NCBI RefSeq assembly: GCF_002261475.1
Contig: NZ_NEVN01000011.1
Coordinates: forward strand, 62,001 to 126,000
Source: Bordetella genomosp. 5
GTDB taxonomy: Bacteria > Pseudomonadota > Gammaproteobacteria > Burkholderiales > Burkholderiaceae_B
Direction of reading: 5' to 3'
DNA length: 64,000 bases
In this document: in pieces, positions 8,532-16,847 of the stretch
Numbering within the stretch: the first letter of the stretch is position 1
Layout of the letters: every line of letters starts with the position of its first letter
Made by a program: the position numbers and the translations under genes
Notes under the pieces: model-generated
What the model saw: only the letters and a program-made list of their open reading frames with translations
Databases searched by the model: none
Told to the model about the DNA's origin: nothing

Positions 8532-9458
8532 TCAGACTCGATCGGCGAAGGTCTCGATGATCAATCCGCGCAGCCATTGATTGCCGCCGTCGCGCTGAAA
8601 GCGGCGGTGCCAGTACAGATTGGTCTGTAGCGCCGGCACGCGGATCGGCGGCGTCAGGACCTGCAAGCCGAAATGCGGCGCCGCGCTGGCGGCCAGCTTC
8701 TGCGGCACGGTGGCGAGCAGATCGGTGGTGCTGACGATGTAGGGCACCGCCGCGAAGTGCGGCACGCTGAAGTGCGCCTCGAGCCGCACGCCTGCGCGCT
8801 CGAGCGACTGATTCACCTGCCCGTAGGGCGCGGCCCGCGACACCACCAGATGGCGCTCGGCGCGAAAGGCCTTCAGGCTCATGCCGGCGCGCGCGCTCGG
8901 ATGCCCGGCACGGAACAGGGTCGCGTAGCCCTGACGGAACAGCATGCGTTGCACCACGCCGCCCGCCAACTCCGCGAAGGCGCCCACGGCCAGATCGACG
9001 CGCCCCGCGTCGAGTTCGCGCTGCAGATCCGCGCCCTGCAGCCGCAGCGAGTCGATGCGGACCTCCGGCGCGACGCGCGCGCACGCTTCCATCAGCGAGG
9101 GCATGAAATGAATCTCGCCCACGTCGGTCATGGCGATGCGAAAGCGCCGCGTGCTGTGCGCGGGATCGAAAGCCTCGTCGGACTCGTCGACCATATGCGA
9201 GAGCAGATCGAGCGCCTCACTCACCGGCCCCGCCATGCGTTCGGCGCGCGGGGTGGGCTGCATGCCCTGCCCGGTGCGCACGAAGAGCTCGTCGCCGAAA
9301 GCCGTGCGCAAACGCCGCAGCGCGTTGCTCACGGCGGGCTGCGACAGATCGAGGCGGCGCGCCACGGCGGAGATGCTGCGCTCCTGCAGCAGATGCTGCA
9401 GGATCACGAGCAGATTGAGATCGAGCGTGCGCAGGTCGGTCACGGGGCCACTATTCAT
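8532..9458 (-). CDS. LysR-family regulator, probably of hmgA-fahA
   Basis: A 308-aa LysR regulator. The N-terminal helix-turn-helix reads [20 protein letters not shown] then [16 protein letters not shown], followed by an effector-binding domain with the typical [16 protein letters not shown]. It is divergent from hmgA across 141 bp, the usual layout for a LysR activator and its target; the target is inference. The ATG at 9458 lies inside an ATTCA-N5-TGAAT palindrome, so binding there would block its own expression. A GTG at 9443 giving [10 protein letters not shown] is an alternative start. Some homogentisate operons use IclR-type regulators, so this pairing should be tested. Confidence 0.88.
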   Translation of the reverse strand: MNSGPVTDLRTLDLNLLVILQHLLQERSISAVARRLDLSQPAVSNALRRLRTAFGDELFVRTGQGMQPTPRAERMAGPVSEALDLLSHMVDESDEAFDPAHSTRRFRIAMTDVGEIHFMPSLMEACARVAPEVRIDSLRLQGADLQRELDAGRVDLAVGAFAELAGGVVQRMLFRQGYATLFRAGHPSARAGMSLKAFRAERHLVVSRAAPYGQVNQSLERAGVRLEAHFSVPHFAAVPYIVSTTDLLATVPQKLAASAAPHFGLQVLTPPIRVPALQTNLYWHRRFQRDGGNQWLRGLIIETFADRV

Positions 9459-9467
9459 GATGTGAAT
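9453..9467. promoter_or_regulatory. candidate LysR operator overlapping the regulator's start codon
   Basis: ATTCATGATGTGAAT is a perfect ATTCA-N5-TGAAT dyad containing the T-N11-A pattern of LysR sites. It covers the regulator's ATG and lies about 135 bp before the hmgA ATG. It could mediate autorepression and activation of hmgA. The remaining gap to 9599 is AT-richer than its surroundings and must hold the hmgA promoter, though no clear -35/-10 pair stands out. Confidence 0.45.
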
Positions 9468-9599
9468 AATCTGTATTTATACATTCCCGTATCCAACGAT
9501 GGGGAATTTGCGCAGAATGACGCATGGTCCGGCGCCACGTCCGGCCACCTCATAACAACCCCGGCCCGCCCCCTCGCGCGGCGCCGCCAGGAGACAACC

Positions 9600-10898
9600 A
9601 TGCCCCTGCAATACCAGTCCGGCTTCGGCAATGCCTGCGCCACCGAGGCGCTGCCCGGCGCGCTGCCGCACGGCCGCAACTCGCCACAGCAGTGCCCTTA
9701 CGGCCTTTACGCCGAACAGCTGTCGGGCTCGGCCTTCACCGCGCCGCGCGCCGAGAATCGCCGCTCCTGGCTGTATCGCATCCGTCCGGGCGTGGTGCAC
9801 AAGCCCTTCGCGCCGTTCGAGGGCGCGCCGCAGTGGCGCTCGACGTTCGGCGAAGGCCCCGTCACGCCCAATCAGCTGCGCTGGAGCCCGCTGCCGATCC
9901 CCGACGCGCCGACCGATTTCGTGGCCGGCGTGCAGACCTGGGGCGGCAACGGCAGCCCCGACGAACAGGCGGGCGTGGGCATTCATCTGTATGCCGCCAA
10001 CCGCTCGATGGACGGCCGCTTCTTCTATAACGCCGACGCCGAGATGCTGATCGTGCCGCAGCTCGGCCGCCTGCGCCTGGCCACCGAGCTCGGCCTGATC
10101 GAGCTCGAGCCCTGCGAGATCGCCGTGATCCCGCGCGGCGTGCGCCTGCGCGTGGAGCTGCTCGACGGCCAGGCGCGCGGATATCTGCTCGAAAACTTCG
10201 GCGCGCCGCTGCGCCTGCCGGAACTGGGCCCGATCGGCTCCAACGGCTTGGCCAACGCACGCGACTTCCTGGCGCCGGTCGCCTGGTACGAAGACATCGA
10301 AGGCGACTTCGAACTCATCGCCAAATTCACCGGTGGCTTCTGGCGCGCGCCGCTCACGCATTCGCCGCTGAACGTCGTGGCCTGGCACGGCACGCACGCC
10401 CCCTACAAGTACGATCTGCGCCTGTTCAACACGGTGGGCTCGATCAGCTACGACCACCCGGATCCCTCGATCTTCACGGTGCTGACCTCGCCGTCGGACA
10501 CCCCGGGCACGGCCAATCTGGATTTCGCGATCTTCCCGCCGCGCATCCTCGCCATGGAAAACACCTTCCGTCCGCCCTGGTTCCACCGCAACGTGGCCAG
10601 CGAGTTCATGGGCCTGGTGCAGGGCGTGTACGACGCCAAGGCCGAGGGCTTCGCGCCGGGTGGCGCCAGCCTGCACAACTGCATGAGCGGCCATGGTCCC
10701 GACGCCGACACCTTCGAGAAGGCGAGCGTGGCCGACACCAGCAAGCCGCATTACATCCGCGATACCATGGCCTTCATGTTCGAGACGCGCCGGGTGATCC
10801 GCCCGACCGCGCACGCGCTGGCATCGCCGCAGTTGCAGGGCGACTACTACCAGTGCTGGCAAGGCCTGAAGAAGCATTTCAATCCCGAACGGGCATAA
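9600..10898 (+). CDS. hmgA: homogentisate 1,2-dioxygenase
   Basis: HmgA opens the ring of homogentisate to maleylacetoacetate with Fe(II) and O2. The 432-aa length is standard. The N-terminus [20 protein letters not shown] is diagnostic. The iron ligands of the family lie in [14 protein letters not shown] (His and Glu) and [13 protein letters not shown] (His). Start ATG 9600 follows AGGAGA; the frame is open further upstream but that part overlaps the divergent regulator. It is followed by fahA after 121 bp containing a hairpin. Maleylacetoacetate isomerase is not in this window. Confidence 0.98.
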   Translation: MPLQYQSGFGNACATEALPGALPHGRNSPQQCPYGLYAEQLSGSAFTAPRAENRRSWLYRIRPGVVHKPFAPFEGAPQWRSTFGEGPVTPNQLRWSPLPIPDAPTDFVAGVQTWGGNGSPDEQAGVGIHLYAANRSMDGRFFYNADAEMLIVPQLGRLRLATELGLIELEPCEIAVIPRGVRLRVELLDGQARGYLLENFGAPLRLPELGPIGSNGLANARDFLAPVAWYEDIEGDFELIAKFTGGFWRAPLTHSPLNVVAWHGTHAPYKYDLRLFNTVGSISYDHPDPSIFTVLTSPSDTPGTANLDFAIFPPRILAMENTFRPPWFHRNVASEFMGLVQGVYDAKAEGFAPGGASLHNCMSGHGPDADTFEKASVADTSKPHYIRDTMAFMFETRRVIRPTAHALASPQLQGDYYQCWQGLKKHFNPERA

Positions 10899-10935
10899 GC
10901 GCCGGCCTCGCCGCCGGCCCGCGCCCGATGGCTGC

Positions 10936-10959
10936 GCGGCAATGGTGCGCCATTGCCGC
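10936..10959 (+). other. intercistronic stem-loop between hmgA and fahA
   Basis: GCGGCAATGG and CCATTGCCGC form a perfect 10-bp stem around TGCG. No T-run follows, so it is more likely an RNA-stability or processing element than a terminator. It may set different levels of the two messages. Confidence 0.55.
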
Positions 10960-11019
10960 GTTGTCATTGGCAGCGCGCACGACCCCCTCCCTCCTCCTGG
11001 AACCGAGACACCGCGACCC

Positions 11020-12345
11020 ATGACTACCCTGAACGAAACCCACGATCCCGCCCTGACCAGCTGGGTCAGCAGCGCCAACACCCCGGCCAACGGCTTTCCG
11101 CTGCAGAACCTGCCCTACGCCGCGTTCCGCCGCAAGGGCACGCAGGAAGCCTTCCGCGTCGGTGTCGCGATCGGCGACGCCATCGTCGATCTGGCCGCGC
11201 TGGCGGACGCGAATCCGGGCGCACCGTTCGATGGCGACGCCCGGGCCGCGCTGCAGGCCGGCCGCGAAACGCGCGTCAATGCGCTGATGGCGCTGGGCCA
11301 GCCGGCCTGGCAGGCGCTGCGCCTGGCGCTCTCGCGCGCGCTGCGCACCGGATCGCCGCTGCAGGGCCTGATCGAGCCGCTGCTGGTGCCGCAGGCCGAC
11401 GCCGAGTTCACCACGCCCGCCCAGATCGGCGACTACACCGACTTCTATATCTCGGTGCACCACGCCACCGCGATCGGCAAGCAATTCCGGCCCGACAATC
11501 CGCTGCTGCCCAACTACAAGTGGGTGCCGATCGGCTACCACGGCCGGGCCTCCAGCATCGGCGTGAACCAGCAATTCCCGCGTCCGGTGGGCCAGCAACG
11601 CCCGGCCGCCGAAGGCGAGGCGCCGCAGTTCGGTCCGTGCAAGCGCCTGGACTACGAGCTCGAGCTCGGCGTGTTCCTCGGCAGCGCCAACCCGCTGGGC
11701 GAGCGTGTGCCGCTGGATCAGGCGGAGTCGCATGTGTTCGGCATGTGCATTCTGAACGACTGGTCGGCCCGCGATCTGCAGGCCTGGGAATACCAGCCGC
11801 TCGGCCCCTTCCTGTCGAAGAACTTCGCCTCGACCATTTCGCCCTGGATCGTCACGCTCGAGGCGCTCGCGCCCTTCCGCGTCGCCTACAGCCGCGACGC
11901 CGCCGATCCGCAGCCGCTGCCCTACCTGAGCTCCGACGCGAACCGCGCCGAGGGCGCCATCGACGTGCAGATGGAAGTGCTGCTCACCACCGAGCAATCG
12001 CGTGGCGCGAAGCAGGCGCCGGCCAAGTTGTCGTCGAGCAACTTCCGCGATGCCTACTGGAACGTCGCCCAGCTGGTCGCGCATCACACGGTCAACGGCT
12101 GCAATCTGCAACCCGGCGACCTGCTCGGCACCGGCACGCTGTCGGGTCCGCAGCCCGACGAGGCCGGCTCGCTGATGGAATTGAGCAACGGCGGCAAGAC
12201 CGCGGTCGCGCTGCCCTGGGGCGAGTCGCGCACCTTCCTGCAGGACGGCGACGAGATCATCATCCGCGCGCACTGCGAAAAACCCGGCTACCCGCGCATC
12301 GCCTTCGGGCAGGCCGCGGGCACGGTGTTGCCGGCACGCGTCTGA
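11020..12345 (+). CDS. fahA: fumarylacetoacetase
   Basis: FahA hydrolyses fumarylacetoacetate to fumarate and acetoacetate, ending tyrosine/homogentisate breakdown. The 441-aa product shows the family's metal and catalytic motifs: DFYISVHHATAIGKQFRP, YHGRASSIG, DYELELGVFLG, LNDWSARDLQAWEYQPLGP and GTGTLSGP. The N-terminal SH3-like domain begins at FPLQNLPYAAFRRKG. Start ATG at 11020 is the first in frame that leaves the conserved N-terminus intact. It lies downstream of hmgA and ends at a strong terminator. Confidence 0.97.
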   Translation: MTTLNETHDPALTSWVSSANTPANGFPLQNLPYAAFRRKGTQEAFRVGVAIGDAIVDLAALADANPGAPFDGDARAALQAGRETRVNALMALGQPAWQALRLALSRALRTGSPLQGLIEPLLVPQADAEFTTPAQIGDYTDFYISVHHATAIGKQFRPDNPLLPNYKWVPIGYHGRASSIGVNQQFPRPVGQQRPAAEGEAPQFGPCKRLDYELELGVFLGSANPLGERVPLDQAESHVFGMCILNDWSARDLQAWEYQPLGPFLSKNFASTISPWIVTLEALAPFRVAYSRDAADPQPLPYLSSDANRAEGAIDVQMEVLLTTEQSRGAKQAPAKLSSSNFRDAYWNVAQLVAHHTVNGCNLQPGDLLGTGTLSGPQPDEAGSLMELSNGGKTAVALPWGESRTFLQDGDEIIIRAHCEKPGYPRIAFGQAAGTVLPARV

Positions 12346-12367
12346 TCCCGACCGGTCAGGCATGACA

Positions 12368-12416
12368 AAGCCCCGGGTGGCGCGCCTTGCGAAGGCGCCT
12401 CACCCGGGGCTTTTTT
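12368..12416 (+). terminator. rho-independent terminator after fahA
   Basis: AAGCCCCGGGTG and CACCCGGGGCTT form a 12-bp stem, with an inner GCCTT/AAGGC stem, followed by TTTTTT at 12411-12416. It lies 22 nt after the fahA stop. Its T-run merges into the first unit of the repeat array. Confidence 0.85.
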
Positions 12417-12666
12417 GTCGCCGGGCCGCCCCAAAACAAAAAGCCCCCTCGGGGGGCAGCAAGCCGAAGGCGCAGCGTGGGGGCATTTTTTGTCGCCGGG
12501 CCGCCCCAAGACAAAGAGCCCCCTCGGGGGGCAGCAAGCCGAAGGCGCAGCGTGGGGGCATTTTTTGTCGCCGGGCCGCCCCAAGACAAAAACGCCCCCC
12601 CGGGGGGCAGCAAGCCGAAGGCGCAGCGTGGGGGCAATTTTTGTCGCCGGGCCGCCCCAAGACAAG
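12416..12666. repeat. 75-bp tandem repeat array of terminator-like units
   Basis: Units begin with TGTCGCCGGGCCGCC at 12416, 12491, 12566 and 12642 (periods 75, 75 and 76 bp): three complete copies and a 25-bp partial. Each contains GCCCCCTCGGGGGGC or a close variant, then CAGCAAGCCGAAGGCGCAGC, then GTGGGGGCA and a T-run. GCCCCC can pair with the later GGGGGC just before the Ts, giving an intrinsic-terminator shape; the complementary strand also ends its hairpin in TTTTTGTC. The array fills the gap between convergent fahA and the sulfatase-fold gene. Open frames across it are compositional, not genes. A divergent inverted copy lies at 14702-14786. Confidence 0.9.
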
Positions 12667-12684
12667 AAAACCCCGCGCCTGGGC

Positions 12685-14598
12685 TCAGCGCCGCGCGGCG
12701 TCCTGAGGCGGCAGGCGATAGCGTTCCTCGCGATAGGCCCAGCTCGGCCACAGCGCGTGCGCCAGCGCCTCGTCGGCCAGCGCCGGATTGGCCGGCAGCT
12801 CGTCGTAGCCTTCTTCGTCCGAGAGCGGCGCGCGGCGGTAGTTGTAGATATGGACCGGCTTGCGCGGCTCGATCACGGCCAGCGTGTCACCCTTGAGATA
12901 AGCGAAGTTGTCGCCGTACTGCATGATGGCGCGGTTCGGATCGCGCTGCGTCAGGTCGGCGCCCAGCAGCGGATTGACGTTGTCCAGGCCCATGAGCGAG
13001 AGCAGCGTGGGCGCCATGTCGATCTGGCTCACGATGCGGTCATCGCGGCGCGGCGCGATGCTGCCCCCCAGGATCAGCGCCGGGATCTGGAAATGCCGCA
13101 CCGGCACGAGGTTGGCGCCATACACGCGCGAATCATGGTCGGCGATCACCAGGAACACCGTGTTGTCCCAGTACGGCGCCTGGCGGGCGCGCTCGAAGAA
13201 CTTGCCCAACGCCCAGTCCGCGTAGCGCACGGTGTTCTCAACCGTGGCGGGATCGCCCTGCGGTTCGATCCGGCCCGCCGGGTACTCCCACGGCGAGTGA
13301 TTGGTCACCGAAAACGCCAGCGTGAACACGGGCTTGTCGCCATCGGCGCGCAGCAGCCGGTCGACCTGATTGAACATGTCTTCGTCGGAGGCGCCCCACG
13401 AGCCCACGAACACCGGATCGACAAACGCCTTGCGATCGACGATCTCGTTGAAGCCGTTGCCCAGGAAAAATCCGCGCATGTTGTCGAAGTGCGATTCGCC
13501 GCCGTACACGAAGCGGGAACGGTAGCCATGCGCGCCAAGCACGCCAGCCAGCGTGAAGAAGTTGCTCTGCGAGCGCGGCAGCTTCACCACCGCTTCGGCG
13601 ACCGTGGGCAGGAAGCCCGCCGTCACGGCCTCGATGCCCCGCACCGAGCGCGTGCCGGTGGCATAGGCGCGGCCGAACATCCAGCCCTGCTGACCGAGCG
13701 CGTCGATATTCGGCGTCAGGTCGCGTCCGCCCAGGCTGCCCACGTATTGGGCGCCGAGGCTCTCCTGCAGGATGATCACCAGATTGAGCGGCTTGTCGCG
13801 GCGTGTCGTGGCACGCTGCACGTGTTCGCTCGGATAGGCCGGATCCAGCGCCGGGCCGGTGAGGCCGGCGGCCTCGCGCACCAGCGCGTTCATGCGGTCG
13901 GTCTCCATCAGCGGATACAGCGCGGCCGATGAGCGTTCGTCGCGCATGCGGTAGGCCGCATCGAAGACGTTATAGAGCGAGTTCAGCGGCAGCGTGTTGA
14001 CCATGGCGTCGCTGGAGAACGCGACCACCGACGGATTGATCGGCCGGTGCTGCAGCGTGCCGCGCCCGGCCAGCACGCAGACGGCAATGACGGCCAGCGT
14101 GACCAAGGGTCGTTTCCACCAGCGCATGAAGCCATCGGCGCGGCCCACCGGGAAAAGCCGGAACCCCAGCCACGCCGCCGCCAGCAGCAAGACCGCCGAG
14201 GCGAACAGCACGCCCTTGTAGCCCTCCCAGAGCATGGCCGCCACTTCGCGCGGATGCACCAGGTACTCGAAGTAGAGCCGGTTCGGCCGCGTGTCGTACT
14301 CGGAGATGAACTGGGGCGTGGACACCTCGAGCAGCACGAACAGCATCCACCAGATGCGATACCACCAGGCCGTCAGCCGGGCGGCGAGCGGACGATGACC
14401 GAACCACGGCGACAGCGCCGCCGGCAGCCCGATCACCATGGCGATCAGGCAGAGGTCGATACGCCAGCCCCCGATGAGGATGGGCCAGAGTCCGCCGGCG
14501 TCCTGCACACGCTCCCAAAGCCAGAACGACAGCGCCAGCCGGCTCAGGGTGAGCATGACCAGCACGGAGATGACAAAGCGAACGGTAAGACGGCGCAA
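12685..14598 (-). CDS. LTA synthase / OpgB-type membrane sulfatase-fold phosphotransferase
   Basis: A protein of about 637 aa with five N-terminal membrane segments over residues 1-190, then a periplasmic alkaline-phosphatase-fold domain. Active-site features match the LtaS/OpgB family: metal Glu in VIILQESLGAQYVG, nucleophile Thr in TGTRSVRGIEAV, and metal Asp-His in VIADHDSRVYG. Such enzymes move phosphoglycerol or phosphoethanolamine from phospholipid to periplasmic glucans, lipid A or polymers; gram-negative context favours glucan or LPS decoration. The start is taken as TTG 14598 with GGAG 8 nt upstream, which puts the first membrane helix at the N-terminus; another TTG at 14685 would add 29 polar residues. 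It is convergent with fahA and flanked on both sides by hairpin repeats. Confidence 0.85.
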   Translation of the reverse strand: MRRLTVRFVISVLVMLTLSRLALSFWLWERVQDAGGLWPILIGGWRIDLCLIAMVIGLPAALSPWFGHRPLAARLTAWWYRIWWMLFVLLEVSTPQFISEYDTRPNRLYFEYLVHPREVAAMLWEGYKGVLFASAVLLLAAAWLGFRLFPVGRADGFMRWWKRPLVTLAVIAVCVLAGRGTLQHRPINPSVVAFSSDAMVNTLPLNSLYNVFDAAYRMRDERSSAALYPLMETDRMNALVREAAGLTGPALDPAYPSEHVQRATTRRDKPLNLVIILQESLGAQYVGSLGGRDLTPNIDALGQQGWMFGRAYATGTRSVRGIEAVTAGFLPTVAEAVVKLPRSQSNFFTLAGVLGAHGYRSRFVYGGESHFDNMRGFFLGNGFNEIVDRKAFVDPVFVGSWGASDEDMFNQVDRLLRADGDKPVFTLAFSVTNHSPWEYPAGRIEPQGDPATVENTVRYADWALGKFFERARQAPYWDNTVFLVIADHDSRVYGANLVPVRHFQIPALILGGSIAPRRDDRIVSQIDMAPTLLSLMGLDNVNPLLGADLTQRDPNRAIMQYGDNFAYLKGDTLAVIEPRKPVHIYNYRRAPLSDEEGYDELPANPALADEALAHALWPSWAYREERYRLPPQDAARR

Positions 14599-14701
14599 AA
14601 GCGGCTCCGGGAGTGGCGCCGATGGGGGGTGGCTCAAGCGGCCGATACCAGCGCCCGTTTCAGGGACGCGCAAGCATACCGGCAAGCCGTCAAATTATTG
14701 T

Positions 14702-14786
14702 CAAAAAATGCCCCCACGCTGCGCCTTCGGCTTGCTGCCCCCCGAGGGGGCGCTTTTTGTCTTGGGGCGGCCCAAGACAAAAAAAA
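14702..14786. repeat. inverted dispersed copy of the 75-bp repeat
   Basis: The reverse complement of this stretch matches the array unit at 12416-12666 across the GCCCCCTCGGGGGGCAGCAA core and the AAGCCGAAGGCGCAGC segment. Here the first hairpin is complete: TTGTCTTGGG and CCCAAGACAA pair around CCGC, whereas the array copies carry GCCG in the left arm. It therefore looks closer to the ancestral unit. It lies in the 261-bp gap between the sulfatase-fold gene and kdgD. Confidence 0.85.
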
Positions 14787-14813
14787 ACGGCCCGCCGGAT
14801 CAACGGCGGGCCG
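14779..14813 (-). terminator. rho-independent terminator after kdgD
   Basis: On the minus strand CGGCCCGCCG and CGGCGGGCCG form a 10-bp stem with a six-base loop, followed by nine Ts. It lies about 47 nt past the kdgD stop. Confidence 0.9.
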
Positions 14814-14859
14814 CGAGCAGACCGGGCGCTGTTCGCGCCCGGGCAAGGGGAAGATGGTT

Positions 14860-15789
14860 TTAGCGGGCCAGGGCTTCGGGCTCGACGCCCTTGATCAGGC
14901 CAGCCAGGATTTCGACTTCGGCGTCGGTCAGCTCGGTCAGCGGGCTGCGCACCGGGCCGGCCGAGTGGCCCACCAGGGTGGCGCCGGCCTTGATCATGCT
15001 GACGGCGTAACCGGACTTGCGGTTGCGCAGCGCGATCAGCGGGAAGTAGAAGCGCTTGAGCAGGTCGTTGACCGTGGCGTGATCGTTGGCGCGGATGGCT
15101 TCGTAGAAGCGCACGGCGGTGGCGGGCACGAAGTTGAAGACGGCCGACGAGTACGTGTTCACGCCCATCGCCAGGTAGGCGGGTGCGAAGATTTCGGCGG
15201 TGGGCAGGCCGCCCACGTAGACCAGACGATCGCCGATGCGGTTGTGGACCGACATCATCAGTTCGATGTTGCCCACGCCGTCCTTGAAGCCGATCAGGTT
15301 CGGGCAGCGGTCGACCAGACGCTCGAGCGCGTCGGCATTGAGCTGCGAGTTGGCACGGTTGTAGACCACGACGCCGAGCTTGGTCGATTTGCAGACCGCT
15401 TCGACGTGATCGACGATGCCGTCCAGGCTGGCTTCGGTCAGGTAGTGCGGCATCAGCAGAATGCCGCTCGCGCCGTTGGCCTCGGCGGCCTGCGCGTAGC
15501 GGATGGCGGCGCGCGTGCCCTGGCCTACGCCAGCGACGATCGGGGTGTCTTTCTTGCAGGTGTCGGTGGCGGTCTTCACGACCTTGGCGTATTCGTCGAC
15601 TTCCAGCGAGAAGAACTCACCGGTGCCGCCGGCCGCGAACAGCACCGAGGCGCCGTAGGGCATCAGCCATTCGAGGCGTTGACGGTAGGTCTGCTCATTG
15701 AAGTCGCCGTTGGCGGTGAAATCGGTCACCGGGAACGACAGCAGGCCATTGCCCAGGAGGTGTTTGAGGGCGGCGTGGTCGAAATACAT
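14860..15789 (-). CDS. kdgD: 5-dehydro-4-deoxyglucarate dehydratase
   Basis: A 309-aa class I aldolase-fold enzyme of the DapA superfamily. It dehydrates and decarboxylates 5-dehydro-4-deoxyglucarate to 2,5-dioxopentanoate in D-glucarate/galactarate use. The N-terminus [16 protein letters not shown] and the motif [14 protein letters not shown] are typical of KdgD rather than DapA. The Schiff-base Lys is in [10 protein letters not shown] and the catalytic Tyr in VVVYNRANS. Start ATG 15789 has GGAG upstream; an open extension to 15894 lacks support. The GntR gene lies upstream on the same strand, with an operator in the gap. No glucarate/galactarate dehydratase or ketoglutarate-semialdehyde dehydrogenase is nearby, so the pathway is split. 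Confidence 0.9.
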   Translation of the reverse strand: MYFDHAALKHLLGNGLLSFPVTDFTANGDFNEQTYRQRLEWLMPYGASVLFAAGGTGEFFSLEVDEYAKVVKTATDTCKKDTPIVAGVGQGTRAAIRYAQAAEANGASGILLMPHYLTEASLDGIVDHVEAVCKSTKLGVVVYNRANSQLNADALERLVDRCPNLIGFKDGVGNIELMMSVHNRIGDRLVYVGGLPTAEIFAPAYLAMGVNTYSSAVFNFVPATAVRFYEAIRANDHATVNDLLKRFYFPLIALRNRKSGYAVSMIKAGATLVGHSAGPVRSPLTELTDAEVEILAGLIKGVEPEALAR

Positions 15790-15929
15790 GGAATTCTGCT
15801 CCGTGGTGTCAAAGCGCCGCGGGCTCCCCCGGAACCGGATGGCGGCGTTCATCGTGTTGGGTCGTGCCACCGGGTCACCCGACCCGGCCTGCATGCAACC
15901 AGACGGTGGAACTGCTCGTCGCCGCCTAG

Positions 15930-15948
15930 TTGTACGACATCGTATATC
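15930..15948. promoter_or_regulatory. operator A of the GntR/FCD regulator, upstream of kdgD
   Basis: TTGTACGACATCGTATATC contains the perfect dyad TACGA-CA-TCGTA. The same motif occurs upstream of the regulator gene at 16796-16814. It lies about 140 nt before the kdgD ATG, in the 202-bp gap between gntR and kdgD. Confidence 0.6.
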
Positions 15949-15991
15949 TAATTTCGGCGCAAGACAAGCGTTGGGCCTGCCGGCGAAAAAA

Positions 15992-16726
15992 TCAGCGGTC
16001 CTGGGCGCGGCGCAGGCGCTCGCGGCTGTTGCTCAGGTGCATGCGCATGGCGGCGCGGGCCGCCTCGGGATCCTGGCGCGAGATCGCCTGCCAGATGTCC
16101 TCGTGCTCCTGGTTGACCCGCGCCAGGTACTGCTCACGGTCTTCGTGGGCGATGCGGGCCGAATTAATGCGGGTACGCGGAATGATGGCCGAGCCCAGAT
16201 GCGACATCAGATCGGCGAAGTAGCGGTTTTCGGTGGCCTGCGCGATCAGCAGATGGAAGCGGAAATCCGGGGTGACGGTGTCGCCCCCTTGCGCCAGACA
16301 GCCCTTGAACTCGTCGAGGGCGCGCCGCATCTCGCTCAGCTGCGTGTCGCTGCGACGCAACGCGGCCAGGCCGGCCGCCTCGCTTTCGAGGCAGATCCGC
16401 AGCTCGAGCAGCACCAGCACGTCGCGCACGGTGGCGATGTCGGCCGGATCCACCCGGAAATCGGTGCCGCCCGAGGGCTCGAGCGCGTAGGTGCCCACGC
16501 CGTGGTGCGTCTCGACCAGCCCCGCCGCCTGCAGCCGGGACAAGGCTTCGCGCACCACGGTCCGGCTCACGCCGAACTGGCGCATGATCTCCGACTCAGT
16601 GGGCAGCTTCTGCCCCGGCGCGATCTCCCCGCCCCGAATACGCTCGGTGATCGATTCGACCAGGCCCTGCGCCAGATTACGCGGACGACGCTGCGGCACC
16701 GCTGCGGTTTGGGAGGCATTGCTCAT
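15992..16726 (-). CDS. FadR-subfamily GntR regulator (FCD domain), probably of kdgD
   Basis: A 244-aa regulator. The winged helix (residues 15-85) contains [20 protein letters not shown] and [20 protein letters not shown]. The C-terminal all-helical FCD ligand domain carries the metal-type residues in [16 protein letters not shown] and the H of EHEDIWQAI and [12 protein letters not shown]. Relatives control sugar-acid genes and are released by pathway intermediates. Start ATG at 16726 is supported by matching operators before it and before kdgD. The frame stays open to 17248, but that part is antisense to the kinase gene. Confidence 0.9.
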   Translation of the reverse strand: MSNASQTAAVPQRRPRNLAQGLVESITERIRGGEIAPGQKLPTESEIMRQFGVSRTVVREALSRLQAAGLVETHHGVGTYALEPSGGTDFRVDPADIATVRDVLVLLELRICLESEAAGLAALRRSDTQLSEMRRALDEFKGCLAQGGDTVTPDFRFHLLIAQATENRYFADLMSHLGSAIIPRTRINSARIAHEDREQYLARVNQEHEDIWQAISRQDPEAARAAMRMHLSNSRERLRRAQDR

Positions 16727-16795
16727 CGAGGGGGTATCCCGGGGTGGTGTGATGCTGGAGGTTAAAACTTCGCGGCCGATTATACCGCCGGCACG

Positions 16796-16814
16796 TTGTA
16801 CGATAACGTACCAG
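16796..16814. promoter_or_regulatory. operator B of the GntR/FCD regulator, upstream of its own gene
   Basis: TTGTACGATAACGTACCAG holds the perfect dyad GTACG-ATAA-CGTAC and aligns base for base with operator A (TTGTACGAYAWCGTAY). It lies about 70 nt before the gntR ATG, consistent with autoregulation. Confidence 0.6.
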
Positions 16815-16847
16815 ATACCGACCCGCCTCGGGACGCCCGGCGTGCCA

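Noticed and set aside
12416-12666. Possible CRISPR array
   Set aside because: The repeat covers the whole 75-bp unit with no unique spacers, and no cas genes are present.
12362-12896. Repetitive open frames over the 75-bp array, resembling a repeat protein
   Set aside because: The repeated peptide is open in several frames on both strands, has no start context, and simply reflects the hairpin repeats.
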